43,252 nucleotides of DNA from a virus, in IMG/VR virus record IMGVR_UViG_3300045974_000418, positions 1 through 43,252 of that record; one strand, given 5' to 3'. Shown here in pieces: positions 14,925 through 21,812 of the stretch. The notes under the pieces are model-generated. The model was not told the origin of the DNA. It searched no databases and was given only the letters and a program-made list of their open reading frames with translations. The translations under genes and the position numbers were made by a program. Within the stretch, counting starts at the first letter, position 1. Each line of letters opens with the position of its first letter.

Positions 14925-15159
14925 CCGTGAAGCCAGGCGTGGTCATCGCGCGAAGGTGGGTGAGCAGAGTGAAGGTGGAGATCCACAGCTTCCTTGCTGC
15001 GTCGGCATGCGCAGCCAGCGAGTAGTCGTGTCGCGCCTTCGCGAACTCTCGTGGAAGGAACTTGGCCGTCGCGTAGACCACCACGGCGAGAGTGAGCATG
15101 TTCGAAATGCCACCCACCGTGTCGCCGAAGCTGCCCCAGACCTCGAACGGGTTCGACAT
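14779..15159 (-). CDS. Membrane protein, first half of a probably frameshifted gene
   Basis: ATG at 15159 has AGGAAGGGG just upstream. Residues 1-80 are MSNPFEVWGSFGDTVGGISN followed by a membrane helix (MLTLAVVVYATAKFLP) and a basic helical part ending LLTHLRAMTTPGF. From about residue 88 the sequence becomes Arg/Ala/Gly-rich and looks like an out-of-frame translation of the overlapping frame at 14670-14924. I read it as the N-terminal, membrane-anchored half of a broken or recoded gene. It overlaps the DUF2158 gene by one base (TGATG). Confidence 0.5.
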   Translation of the reverse strand: MSNPFEVWGSFGDTVGGISNMLTLAVVVYATAKFLPREFAKARHDYSLAAHADAARKLWISTFTLLTHLRAMTTPGFTGGGTFAEVQHGAGRPALRKADPRRSGRHLAGARGADGRCAAAAPARRC

Positions 15160-15374
15160 CAGAGCCCCTTCCTGGTGGTCGCCAAGCGGAACTTCGGACC
15201 CCTCGGGGCTGCCTTGGCAGCCGGCGCCTTGAGCATCGCCAGGGCGAACTGCGCCCGTTCGTTCTTCCCGTTGTTGAACCAACAGCACACCACGCGGTCG
15301 CCCGACAGCGCTTCGACCGTCATCTCCGGACCGCCCGAATTCAGAACCACCACATCGCCCACCTTGAACGTCAT
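15159..15374 (-). CDS. DUF2158 (YodC-like) small protein
   Basis: Protein of 71 residues. FKVGDVVVLNSGGPEMTVEA followed by VVCCWFNNGKNERAQFAL is the diagnostic pattern of the DUF2158/YodC family: GD.V.L.SGGP.MTV, then C.WF. These are single small beta-barrel domains of unknown role found in bacteria and phages. The C-terminus is a short basic extension. A GC-rich hairpin (CGCGC-GGAGGT-GCGCG, 15397-15412) lies about 20 bases upstream of the start. Confidence 0.75.
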   Translation of the reverse strand: MTFKVGDVVVLNSGGPEMTVEALSGDRVVCCWFNNGKNERAQFALAMLKAPAAKAAPRGPKFRLATTRKGL

Positions 15375-15467
15375 TTGTGTGACTCCCGATGAAGCCCGCG
15401 CGGAGGTGCGCGAAGCATCCTCAGGGGTATCATTTGGCTCCGACAGGTGAAAACGCCCCGGCCTATT

Positions 15468-15632
15468 TCAATGGCTTAGAGCCACCCGGGCGATCCGCTC
15501 CGCCTGTACATGCCGGTCGCGGGCGTCTCGGTACCGCACCGCGGCCTTTGGGCTCCCGTCGTGCTCACGCTGCGCAGCCTGCAGCTCGAGCTCCGTCTCC
15601 ACCAGCAACGCCACCACCTGGTCTCTGGTCAT
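15468..15632 (-). CDS. Small helical phage protein (54 aa)
   Basis: Protein of 54 residues: MTRDQVVALLVETELELQAA then QREHDGSPKAAVRYRDARDR and a helical end. It is short, charged and wholly helical, with codon use like its neighbours. ATG at 15632; no good ribosome site is obvious, and a 54-base gap with several short inverted repeats separates it from the gene upstream. Function unknown. The 93 bases downstream, before the DUF2158 start, hold no further gene that I can see. Confidence 0.5.
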   Translation of the reverse strand: MTRDQVVALLVETELELQAAQREHDGSPKAAVRYRDARDRHVQAERIARVALSH

Positions 15633-15686
15633 GCCCCGGGCACAGCAGGGCCCGTGCCGAGGCTCTGCCCTGCGCCGGGTCGCGGC

Positions 15687-16022
15687 TCACGTCTCGCCGG
15701 GCGGATGCGGCGCGGACGCTCCAGCATCGCTCTCGGCTCGCGAGAGGGCGCGCACGACCGCCGCCACGTCGGCCTCGAGGTCGGTGGGGGTCGCCTTTTC
15801 GGCGACGTAGGCGCGGCGGCTGGCCTCGTCGGCGGCCGACTGCAGCGCTCGCATGAGGGCGCGCGCGCCGCTTGGGGTGAGCACCAGGGCGCGGTCGCTC
15901 TTCGACTCGCTCCGCCGCGACCGCAGCACCGCGACGTGCACGAAGCCCGGGGTCGAGTCGGGCCGCACGTCGAGCTCCACCTGGTGCCGGCGCTCGTCGA
16001 TGCCTGGCACCCGGCGCTTCAC
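15687..16022 (-). CDS. Small phage protein, unknown function
   Basis: Protein of 111 residues from GTG 16022, overlapping the preceding stop (GTGA). The first half is beta-like (RHQVELDVRPDSTPGFVHVA), then helical with many Ala, Arg and Glu (ARALMRALQSAADEASRRAY). The pattern of a short beta part followed by S-ARALM-AL helix is common in phage proteins annotated as hypothetical. No motif to assign a role. Confidence 0.55.
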   Translation of the reverse strand: MKRRVPGIDERRHQVELDVRPDSTPGFVHVAVLRSRRSESKSDRALVLTPSGARALMRALQSAADEASRRAYVAEKATPTDLEADVAAVVRALSRAESDAGASAPHPPGET

Positions 16023-16309
16023 GGCAGCCGCCCCTCAAGAGCGGCGTCGCGCAGCACGGCACAGCGCGGGCAGGTGGGCATCACTTGCATGGCGTACGCG
16101 CTCAAGATGACGTCGCCTTTGACGTCGATGAGGGCCGCGCGGTACCGGCCGCCAGCAGGCGAACCGTCGCAAGCCACCGTGTCGCGCCTGATTCCAATGC
16201 GCTGCATGCGCGCGCGAACGGCCTTGCTGCTTTTGCTCCGGCCAGGCGGGTGGAGCTTGCGGGCGCAGCCGGCAAGCCCGTACTCGGTTACGTGCGTCAC
16301 CAGCTTCAC
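16019..16309 (-). CDS. Small protein with CxxC pair, unknown function
   Basis: Protein of 96 residues starting at GTG 16309, overlapping the lipoprotein stop (GTGA). It has a positively charged middle (ARKLHPPGRSKSSKAVRARM) and a C-terminal CPRC, with two further Cys (residues 15 and 47), so a metal site is possible. The residues YAMQVMPTCPRCAVLRDAAL near the end look like a zinc knuckle followed by a helix. Longer upstream reading is rejected because it overlaps the lipoprotein gene out of frame. Confidence 0.5.
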   Translation of the reverse strand: MKLVTHVTEYGLAGCARKLHPPGRSKSSKAVRARMQRIGIRRDTVACDGSPAGGRYRAALIDVKGDVILSAYAMQVMPTCPRCAVLRDAALEGRLP

Positions 16310-16458
16310 GGCAACCCCGCGTCGACGCCCCCGTCGAGACCCTTGCTCCGGTCGCCGAGGTGGTCGACGTAGAGCACCACGCCCTTCAGGCCGTCGTCGA
16401 GCTGCGACGCCGGGGGCGCACCGCACGACGCGAGCAGCAGCAGCGCGAGCCACCTCAC
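16306..16458 (-). CDS. Very small lipoprotein (50 aa)
   Basis: Protein of 50 residues: MRWLALLLLASCGAPPASQL and a polar remainder with DHLGDRSKGLDGGVDAGLP. The lipobox LLASC predicts a lipidated mature chain of only 39 residues. GTG 16458 is chosen because it makes a GTGA overlap with the ASCH gene and puts the hydrophobic core right after MR; a longer version from upstream ATGs would bury the signal. In size it resembles outer-membrane spanins, but it sits in the early leftward operon, not with the lysis genes, so an exclusion or envelope role is equally possible. Confidence 0.55.
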   Translation of the reverse strand: MRWLALLLLASCGAPPASQLDDGLKGVVLYVDHLGDRSKGLDGGVDAGLP

Positions 16459-17189
16459 GGCGTCACCCGCTTGAACGACATGCACCATACCCAGGGGTTG
16501 GCCGCCCACGAGTCGGCGCCGTTGATGCTCTCCCAGAGCGCCGCATAGGCATCGACCGGGTCAGAGAAGCAGGCGTTACCAGTCGCCACGTCGACGTCGG
16601 TAGAGTGCCAGCCTCCGTCACCACACCGGGTCAACCCCTCAGCGGTCGCGTCGGTCTCGCTGATGTCGTTGAGCCGCTCGACGCGAACGTCGGTTACCTC
16701 CAGCGTGAGGCGCGAGGCCCAGCGCGGCATATGGATGGAGGGCTTCCAGCGTTCCGGCTTGTACGTGAACGCTGGCCCACGACAGACCGCGCCAAGGTAC
16801 GAGCCCACGCCGCACGACTCGAACTCAATGCGTCGGCTCTCGCCGTCGGCGGCAAACATCACCGTCGGCGCTTCCGGCTCCTCGTAACCTCGCCCCCACG
16901 TCTCGCGCACCCACAGCCGGTCGCCGGGCTCGCCGTAGGGGCACGGTGCGGAGATCAGCCCGTGGTCGTGATGCTGGGCAAGCCCGCGCGCGAGTACCTC
17001 GTAGCCGTGGTGGTCGGGGCCATCGAAGAACCAGCCCCACGCGCTCGGGTCGTCCTCGTCCTGGGCGCCACCGTGGAACTCGGGAGCCCCTCGAGCTCGA
17101 CACTTCACCACGCGCCTGGTTTGCGTCTTCGTGCCAGCGAGCAAGGCGCGAACCATGGCGCCGCTGAAGAGGATGGGGCGCTCAGTCAT
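16455..17189 (-). CDS. ASCH domain protein
   Basis: Protein of 244 residues. The start RPILFSGAMVRALLAGTKTQ followed by TRRVVK is the first ASCH motif. PYGEPGDRLWVRETW and later KPSIHMPRWASRLTLEVTDV then RVERLNDISETDATAEG complete it, and the end (WESINGADSW..NPWVW) is typical of the phage branch. ASCH domains are PUA-related beta barrels thought to bind RNA or nucleotides; the phage members are not well characterised. The insert between residues 35 and 80 is Asp/His-rich. Start ATG 17189 overlaps the sigma-like gene by four bases. Confidence 0.85.
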   Translation of the reverse strand: MTERPILFSGAMVRALLAGTKTQTRRVVKCRARGAPEFHGGAQDEDDPSAWGWFFDGPDHHGYEVLARGLAQHHDHGLISAPCPYGEPGDRLWVRETWGRGYEEPEAPTVMFAADGESRRIEFESCGVGSYLGAVCRGPAFTYKPERWKPSIHMPRWASRLTLEVTDVRVERLNDISETDATAEGLTRCGDGGWHSTDVDVATGNACFSDPVDAYAALWESINGADSWAANPWVWCMSFKRVTP

Positions 17190-17641
17190 GCCGCCTCCGC
17201 GAGCTCGCGCACGAGGGCGCGGCGGTAGTTGTCGGCGTTCTTCCCCACCTTGCGCTCGTGCGTCTCGTACCGCTCGCCGAGCAGGTAGCGAGACATCGCG
17301 TCGCGGGCCTTCTCGCTGAGGTCGGGCCAGCGCTCCTGCAAACGAGCCAGGGTGAGGCGCCCATCGACCTGGCGCTCAACATCGACCTCGGACGGGCGGT
17401 CATGCTGGCGCGGCTCCCACGCCATCACCTCGCGACGCCCGGCGTACGCGTAGTACGCGAGGCAGTAGCGCCGCGCGATGCGAAGGGCCTTCGCGGTGGG
17501 CGCGTTGATCCGGCCCGCCAGCATGGAGCGGAGACACTCCTCGACCATGTCTGCGGCGAGGTTCTCGGGGTCTGGCACGTCGACTCGATGAGCCATCCGC
17601 AGTGCAGTCCGAAAGACGATCCTCCAGTCGATGTGACTCAC
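17186..17641 (-). CDS. Helical protein resembling a small sigma-70-type factor
   Basis: Protein of 151 residues, all helical. Residues 25-75 (NLAADMVEECLRSMLAGRIN...ALRIARRYCLAYYAYAGRRE) have the look of sigma region 2 of ECF factors. Residues 105-148 (RLQERWPDLSEKARDAMSRY...) resemble a region 4 helix-turn-helix, but lack the clear 'tL.EIA..LG.S' core. It may be a transcription regulator of the leftward or late genes. A plain helical DNA-binding protein is the alternative. Overlaps both neighbours by four bases. Confidence 0.35.
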   Translation of the reverse strand: MSHIDWRIVFRTALRMAHRVDVPDPENLAADMVEECLRSMLAGRINAPTAKALRIARRYCLAYYAYAGRREVMAWEPRQHDRPSEVDVERQVDGRLTLARLQERWPDLSEKARDAMSRYLLGERYETHERKVGKNADNYRRALVRELAEAA

Positions 17642-18291
17642 GTTGTCCCCGCCTTCAGGGCGTTGCGCATGATGTCGACGACATGATCCACGCCTGAGTT
17701 GAACGCGCCCGCCTCGCCTCCAGTTCGGGCGAACTTGCTGCCCTCGGCCCGCGTCATCGCCTCACGCACCGCAGCGCGCTCGTGCTGGCTCAGCCGCAGG
17801 GCGTTGTCAGCCTGGGAGACGGCCACACACGCAGACAGCAGCGCGTCGGCCGCGACGTCGAGCCCCTCCTCGAGTTCCACGATGCGAGCGCGGGCTTGCT
17901 CGCGCTCAGCACGAGCTGCGTCGAGGTCGCTGATGATGCGGTCGCGCGCAGCTTTCATTGCTGCCCACTGCACGCGGAGAACCTCGACCTCGGCAAGAGC
18001 AACGTCGCGCTCGACGGTGACGTGCCCCAGCCCAAACTCAGCCCGGTCGCGATCCGCGATGACTTCGCGCCGCACCGCAACGTCTTCCGCACGCTCCTTG
18101 AGCAGCGTTTCGACGCGCGCACGGGCTTGCTCGAGCTCATCGATGGCAGCCATGACGATGAGGTCGGCATCGCGCTCGGGGTCGGCAGGAATGCTCATGT
18201 ACGAGCGCTCACTGACTCCGGTCGCCACGCGGTGCACAAGAAGGAACGCCTCGCGAATCTCTCCGATGGGCTTCTGTCCTGGCGTACTCAT
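17638..18291 (-). CDS. Long coiled-coil protein, unknown function
   Basis: Protein of 217 residues. Residues 45-150 are an extended coiled coil (ELEQARARVETLLKERAEDV ... ARAEREQARARIVELEEGLD). The N-terminal 40 residues (PGQKPIGEIREAFLLVHRVA) form a small helical head, and the C-terminal 60 a second helical part. No enzymatic motif. Phage early operons often carry such proteins. ATG at 18291 overlaps the preceding stop by four bases. Confidence 0.55.
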   Translation of the reverse strand: MSTPGQKPIGEIREAFLLVHRVATGVSERSYMSIPADPERDADLIVMAAIDELEQARARVETLLKERAEDVAVRREVIADRDRAEFGLGHVTVERDVALAEVEVLRVQWAAMKAARDRIISDLDAARAEREQARARIVELEEGLDVAADALLSACVAVSQADNALRLSQHERAAVREAMTRAEGSKFARTGGEAGAFNSGVDHVVDIMRNALKAGTT

Positions 18292-18608
18292 TCGCGACCC
18301 TCCGCCTTCGCGATGGTGGCGCGGGCTGCGTCGAGCAGCGTCAGCAAAGCCCCGCGCGGGTGATTCGGCATGTCGCCGTTCTCGTCCTCGGTCGTCTCGC
18401 TCACCACAAGGCGAGCGAGCGCGAGGAGATCCGGCGCGGCGGCGATGAGGCGTCCGTTCGCCTCCATCTCCTCGCGGCTGATCACCAGCGAGCAGTCGAA
18501 GCGGTCAGCGCGGTCGACTGACACGGTGACCTTTGGGCCGATCTCAACGGTCCCGCCGTAGTTGTTGTCCCCGAAGAAAGCCCACGGCCCCGGTGTGTGC
18601 GCGCTCAT
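18288..18608 (-). CDS. Conserved phage protein with 'NxRLIAAAPDLL' motif
   Basis: Protein of 106 residues. It begins HTPGPW and carries EANGRLIAAAPDLLALARLV, a block seen in a very common but uncharacterised family of early phage proteins (Ea22/Ead-like context). The N-terminal half is a small beta domain with many Gly/Val. Codon use and overlaps (ATGA on both sides) fit the operon. Function is unknown in the family. Confidence 0.7.
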   Translation of the reverse strand: MSAHTPGPWAFFGDNNYGGTVEIGPKVTVSVDRADRFDCSLVISREEMEANGRLIAAAPDLLALARLVVSETTEDENGDMPNHPRGALLTLLDAARATIAKAEGRE

Positions 18609-18910
18609 CGCTTCGCCTCGATGAAGGTGTCGAGAGAAGCCATGGCCTCAATCACATCGCTGATGGTGGTGATGGGCATCGGTCGCCCGTGCGGCCGCGG
18701 GCACTTCGCTTGGATGAGAAGCAGGAGCGCCTCGCGGGTCAGTCCGCTGTTGAGCATCCCCGTGACGGCACCGGCCACCACGAGCAAGTCCTCGGCGATG
18801 ACGCCACCAGCCGCGAGCGACTCGCGGAACGAGCGACCGCCAGGCCCCTTCTCGTCGAACCAGCGCTCGACACCATCGAGCGACTTCTTCAGTGCGAGCT
18901 CGCGCGCCAT
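18605..18910 (-). CDS. Small helical protein, unknown function
   Basis: Protein of 101 residues from ATG 18910 (MARELALKKSLDGVERWFDE). It overlaps the preceding stop in TAATG. Entirely helical and leucine-rich in the middle (LLVVAGAVTGMLNSGLTREA), which is not hydrophobic enough in a row to call a membrane helix with confidence. A Pro/His/Arg-rich loop (KCPRPHGRPMP) interrupts the second half. Upstream in-frame extension to 19021 is rejected as it lies within the upstream gene and is Arg-rich. Confidence 0.55.
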   Translation of the reverse strand: MARELALKKSLDGVERWFDEKGPGGRSFRESLAAGGVIAEDLLVVAGAVTGMLNSGLTREALLLLIQAKCPRPHGRPMPITTISDVIEAMASLDTFIEAKR

Positions 18911-19284
18911 TACCGCGTCTCCAGCTCGGCTTCGATGGCGTCGAGCAGCACGCGATTCTTCGCGGCCCACTGCTCCTTCGAGGGGTCGGCAATCGACTCG
19001 CGCATCGCGCCGGCCAGCCACTGGAGGTCCTTCGTCTCTGCCTCCTCGAGCGGCAGGCCCTTCGTGCGCCCGAAGGGCACGACCTGCCCAGAGCGACCCT
19101 TGCCCGAGCTCGCCCCGCGCGACGGACTCCCGCCCGCGCCGGCCGCCTGGCGTGCCGAGAAGTACGCCAGCACGGCCTCATGCAGCCCCGCGCGCGAGTC
19201 GTTGTTGCCGGTGGTCGAACTTGAGAAGCGGATGGCTGCCTTCTCGACTGCTGCCCAAGTTGCCTTCTCTTCAAGTGTGGCCAT
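18910..19284 (-). CDS. Small phage protein, unknown function
   Basis: Protein of 124 residues, ATG 19284, with GAGGG five bases upstream. N- and C-terminal helices (MATLEEKATWAAVEKAAIRF; KEQWAAKNRVLLDAIEAELE) flank a Gly/Ser-rich linker around residue 55. A longer frame runs upstream, but it would translate the tRNA-Trp gene, so the internal ATG is the natural start. The 85 bases between this start and the tRNA contain a possible long-loop hairpin (GCACCGC...GCGGTGC) and nothing else. Confidence 0.55.
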   Translation of the reverse strand: MATLEEKATWAAVEKAAIRFSSSTTGNNDSRAGLHEAVLAYFSARQAAGAGGSPSRGASSGKGRSGQVVPFGRTKGLPLEEAETKDLQWLAGAMRESIADPSKEQWAAKNRVLLDAIEAELETR

Positions 19285-19370
19285 GTGCCCTCGTGGTGTT
19301 GCGTGGAAAGCCGCGCACCGCCCCGGAATTGGGTTACGGAGCGCTGCGCGGTGCCCCGTGCTGGCGGCGA

Positions 19371-19441
19371 CACGGACGGTTGGAATTGAACCAACGCCTG
19401 TGGTTTTGGAGACCACTGCTCGACCTTCGAGCTACGTCCGT
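19371..19441 (-). tRNA. tRNA-Trp (anticodon CCA)
   Basis: A full cloverleaf on the minus strand: acceptor ACGGACG/CGTCCGT, D-stem GCTC/GAGC with loop GAAGGTC containing GG, anticodon stem GTGGT/ACCAC, and loop CTCCAAA. This places T33 before CCA (tryptophan) and A37 after. The variable loop is AGGC and the T-arm GTTGG-TTCAATT-CCAAC. Discriminator G73 is as expected for tRNA-Trp. CCA is not encoded (TCG follows), so the host must add it. It is transcribed with the leftward early operon and sits 18 bases from the next tRNA. Confidence 0.9.
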
Positions 19442-19459
19442 AACTGGTGCTGCGAAGAG

Positions 19460-19528
19460 TGGGGCCCCAAGGAATCGAACCTTGCTCAGCGCGGTGATCA
19501 GCCGCGCCCCTCGCCAGAAATGAACCCC
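19460..19528 (-). tRNA. Shortened tRNA, probably tRNA-Ile (anticodon GAT)
   Basis: Minus-strand cloverleaf with acceptor GGGGTTC/GGGCCCC (two G-U pairs), anticodon stem CGCGG/CCGCG, loop CTGATCA (T33, GAT), variable loop CTGAG, T-arm CAAGG-TTCGATT-CCTTG and A73. The D-arm is shrunken: only 15 bases (19507-19521) separate acceptor and anticodon stems, with a weak stem and a 4-5 base loop. Position 37 is C rather than the usual A. It could be a functional compact tRNA or a decaying one. CCA is not encoded. Confidence 0.6.
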
Positions 19529-19536
19529 GTAACTGC

Positions 19537-19554
19537 GCCCCGTGTCGCCGGGGC
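19537..19554 (-). other. GC-rich hairpin between coding gene and tRNAs
   Basis: GCCCCG-TGTCGC-CGGGGC forms a six-base stem with a six-base loop, just after the stop of the upstream gene (19561) and nine bases before the 5' end of the tRNA-Ile-like gene. It has no T-run, so a processing or stability element for the tRNA part of the transcript is more likely than a terminator. Confidence 0.4.
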
Positions 19555-19560
19555 CACGCG

Positions 19561-19821
19561 TCAGGCTGACTTGCGACGGAGATGGCCGCGCACCGGCCCC
19601 GCGTTCGACGGCCAGATGACAGGCATCCCCAGGCGCTTCTTCTCGCCTGCGATGGTGACCAACGGCGCCACATTCTTCGGCGCCAGCGCGAACGGCTCGC
19701 GCGCGACTCGCGGCGTCACACCGCTGGTGGCGCGGGGCTGACGAGCCGCCACGACATTGCGCACCACCTTCCACTTCATGCCCTTGTGGTGCTGCTTCCT
19801 CGACTGCGACTTATTGCCCAT
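19561..19821 (-). CDS. Small very basic protein, unknown function
   Basis: Protein of 86 residues with about 20 Lys/Arg and an N-terminus NKSQSRKQHHKGMKWKVVRN. The composition suggests nucleic acid binding. No fold is recognised. ATG at 19821, 16 bases from the exonuclease stop. It closes the recombination gene group before the tRNAs. Confidence 0.5.
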   Translation of the reverse strand: MGNKSQSRKQHHKGMKWKVVRNVVAARQPRATSGVTPRVAREPFALAPKNVAPLVTIAGEKKRLGMPVIWPSNAGPVRGHLRRKSA

Positions 19822-19837
19822 GTCCCACTTCCTCTCG

Positions 19838-21031
19838 TTACCGCTGGGCCTTCGGCTTGAAGGCCTTCACCTGCGTGAACACAGCGACGCGACTGGCCCC
19901 GGCGTCTCGAATGGCCTCGTGTGCCTCGCGCTCAAGGTGCGTCACCTTGCCGCCCGTCTTCTCGGCCACCTTCGCCAGGGCGCGCTTGATGGCGGCCTTC
20001 GTCAGCGTCGAGGAGACCTCCACGCACTCAGCGGCGACGCTCACCCCGAACTTCTGCGCGAGCGCCTTGCCGCCCAACGCCGCGTCGAAGGACTCCTTGC
20101 TCGTCTCGATGGCGCCGTAGACGCGTCCGTCACTCAGCGTCACTGGGTGTGCTCGCGCGAACTCGTCGACGACAGACTCCACGCGCTTGAGAAGCTCCTG
20201 TACCGCCCAGAGTCGCTCGATGACGGCCGCAGCCGTCGTGACATCCAGCACCGGCGTAAGCTGCGTGGGGTCGAGCGAAAGCGACTGCACCGCGAGCTCA
20301 CGCGCGAGCGTCACCTTGGCCGGGCACCGCGAAAAGGCGGGGCAGTAGGTGCAGTGGTCGCCCGCCACCGGCGTCACCTGGTTGGTGGCCCCGTAGTCGA
20401 CCTCAGCCATGCGCGCGTCGAACAGCACGCGCTTGAGGCGCTCGGCGGCCAGCTCGAGGTCGAGGCCGTCGACGGTGGCGTACTGGTAGACGGGGTAACC
20501 GTCCGTCAGTCGCACGAAGCCCACGACAGCCTTCTCGGCGCCATACGCGCGGGCGGCTGCCACCGCGTAGAAGAGCAGCTGCAGCGACTCGGCAGGCGGA
20601 CCCAACGGCGCCCAGCCCGTCTTGACGTCGAGAATGATGACCGTCTTCCCCTCGTCGGCGAGACCCACCAGGTCAGCCGTGCCCGCCACCTCGTGCTCGG
20701 CGAGCTCGCCGTACTCGCGAGCCCCGCTGCCTCGGTAGAGCTCGCGCGCCGTGTCAGCCTGCGAGTCCCACGCGAAAGCCACCTCACAGCCCCAGGCATC
20801 GGGCGTCGAGTGGGGCAGGGCGTCGAGCTCGATGATGGCGCACGTCTCCCGGTGCTCTTCCTCGATGAGCGCGAGCGCCGCATCGCGGCCCACCTCGGCC
20901 ACGAGGCAGAGGAAGCGGTGAATGGCGCTACCCCGCGCACTGGCGTGGCTCGACTGCTCCAGCACGTGCGGCAGGAACGTCGAGGCCGGGCACTTCTCGG
21001 CGCGCCCGAAGCCGCTGCCGGTGAGCTTCAT
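19838..21031 (-). CDS. PD-(D/E)XK exonuclease with Fe-S cluster (Cas4/AddB-like)
   Basis: Protein of 397 residues. The nuclease signature is complete: His38 in GSAIHRFL, Asp120 in GTADLVG, Asp135-x-Lys137 in VIILDVKTGW, and the Q-x3-Y motif (Gln151, Tyr155). Cys14 together with Cys227, Cys230 and Cys236 (CTYCPAFSRC) matches the split four-cysteine iron-sulphur site of Cas4 and AddB nucleases. The last 130 residues form a helical C-terminal region. It overlaps the ERF gene by four bases. With ERF it should form an exonuclease/annealing pair like lambda Exo-Beta: it resects DNA ends and ERF anneals the single strands. Confidence 0.85.
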   Translation of the reverse strand: MKLTGSGFGRAEKCPASTFLPHVLEQSSHASARGSAIHRFLCLVAEVGRDAALALIEEEHRETCAIIELDALPHSTPDAWGCEVAFAWDSQADTARELYRGSGAREYGELAEHEVAGTADLVGLADEGKTVIILDVKTGWAPLGPPAESLQLLFYAVAAARAYGAEKAVVGFVRLTDGYPVYQYATVDGLDLELAAERLKRVLFDARMAEVDYGATNQVTPVAGDHCTYCPAFSRCPAKVTLARELAVQSLSLDPTQLTPVLDVTTAAAVIERLWAVQELLKRVESVVDEFARAHPVTLSDGRVYGAIETSKESFDAALGGKALAQKFGVSVAAECVEVSSTLTKAAIKRALAKVAEKTGGKVTHLEREAHEAIRDAGASRVAVFTQVKAFKPKAQR

Positions 21032-21804
21032 CGAGCCTCCCGCTGCAGCTCGCCGCAGCGCTCGAGCGCCCGCTTGTACGAGCCGAGCAACTTCTCGCGC
21101 TCAGGCGGAGTCAGGTCGGCGGCCTTCGCGCGCGCAGCCACCTTGAGCACCTCGGACTTTGTGCTGCAGCTGTCGAAGTTCTGCTCCAGCTCAGCCAGGG
21201 AGATGGGCGGACCCGAGGGCTTCGCGGCGGTGGGCGCGGCCTTCGGCGGAGTGGGGCGGCTGCTCGAAGTCGGAGCGGGCGCGCGCGCGGGCGGCTCCCA
21301 CGGCATTCCACCTCCACCGTGCGGCGAGCCAGCAGCGCCGTCGTCATCCTCGTCAGCCGAGACGACGCCCAGCATCGCGCTCAGGCCGTAGCGGCGCGCA
21401 TAGGTGATGATGCTCCCGATGCCCTGCGGGTCCTTGCGGACGATGGGCAACTCGCACACCGACGAGAGCCACTCACCCGAGACGTGCATCAGCCGCGTCT
21501 CGACCGTCACCAGCCCCGCGGCCACGTTGACCGAGGGGAACTGCACGATGGCCAGCCCGTGCTCAGCGCACGGCGCGCGGATGACGTCCCAGATGGCGGC
21601 GAGGGTTGCGTACTTGAAGCTGTACTTGCCCTTCTCGCTCTTCACGTCGACCTCTCGGTCCTTGCCGACGCTGGAGAGCAGCGCCTGCACTCGCGCGAGC
21701 GCGGTGGCGATGGCGGCGCCGGGAGCAGGGCGGGAAGCCATGACGGCTTTGATGGTCTCGGCGTCAACGGTGAGCTGCTTCGCTTCTGCGAGTGCGTTTT
21801 CCAT
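21028..21804 (-). CDS. erf: ERF-family single-strand annealing protein
   Basis: Protein of 258 residues. Residues 58-155 contain the ERF core: GKYSFKYATLAAIWDVIRAP, then TRLMHVSGEWLSSVCELPI and DPQGIGSIITYARRYGLSAM with LGVVSADEDDD. ERF proteins form rings that anneal complementary single strands, and were first known from P22, where they circularise the genome. A Pro/Ala/Ser-rich linker (165-200) joins a helical C-terminal domain. The neighbour downstream is a nuclease, giving a complete recombination module. Start ATG 21804. Confidence 0.9.
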   Translation of the reverse strand: MENALAEAKQLTVDAETIKAVMASRPAPGAAIATALARVQALLSSVGKDREVDVKSEKGKYSFKYATLAAIWDVIRAPCAEHGLAIVQFPSVNVAAGLVTVETRLMHVSGEWLSSVCELPIVRKDPQGIGSIITYARRYGLSAMLGVVSADEDDDGAAGSPHGGGGMPWEPPARAPAPTSSSRPTPPKAAPTAAKPSGPPISLAELEQNFDSCSTKSEVLKVAARAKAADLTPPEREKLLGSYKRALERCGELQREAR

Positions 21805-21812
21805 GGAGAGCC

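Noticed and set aside
19285-19416. Upstream extension of the 124-aa gene through the tRNA-Trp
   Set aside because: The residues are just a translation of the tRNA; a good ribosome site and ATG lie downstream at 19284.
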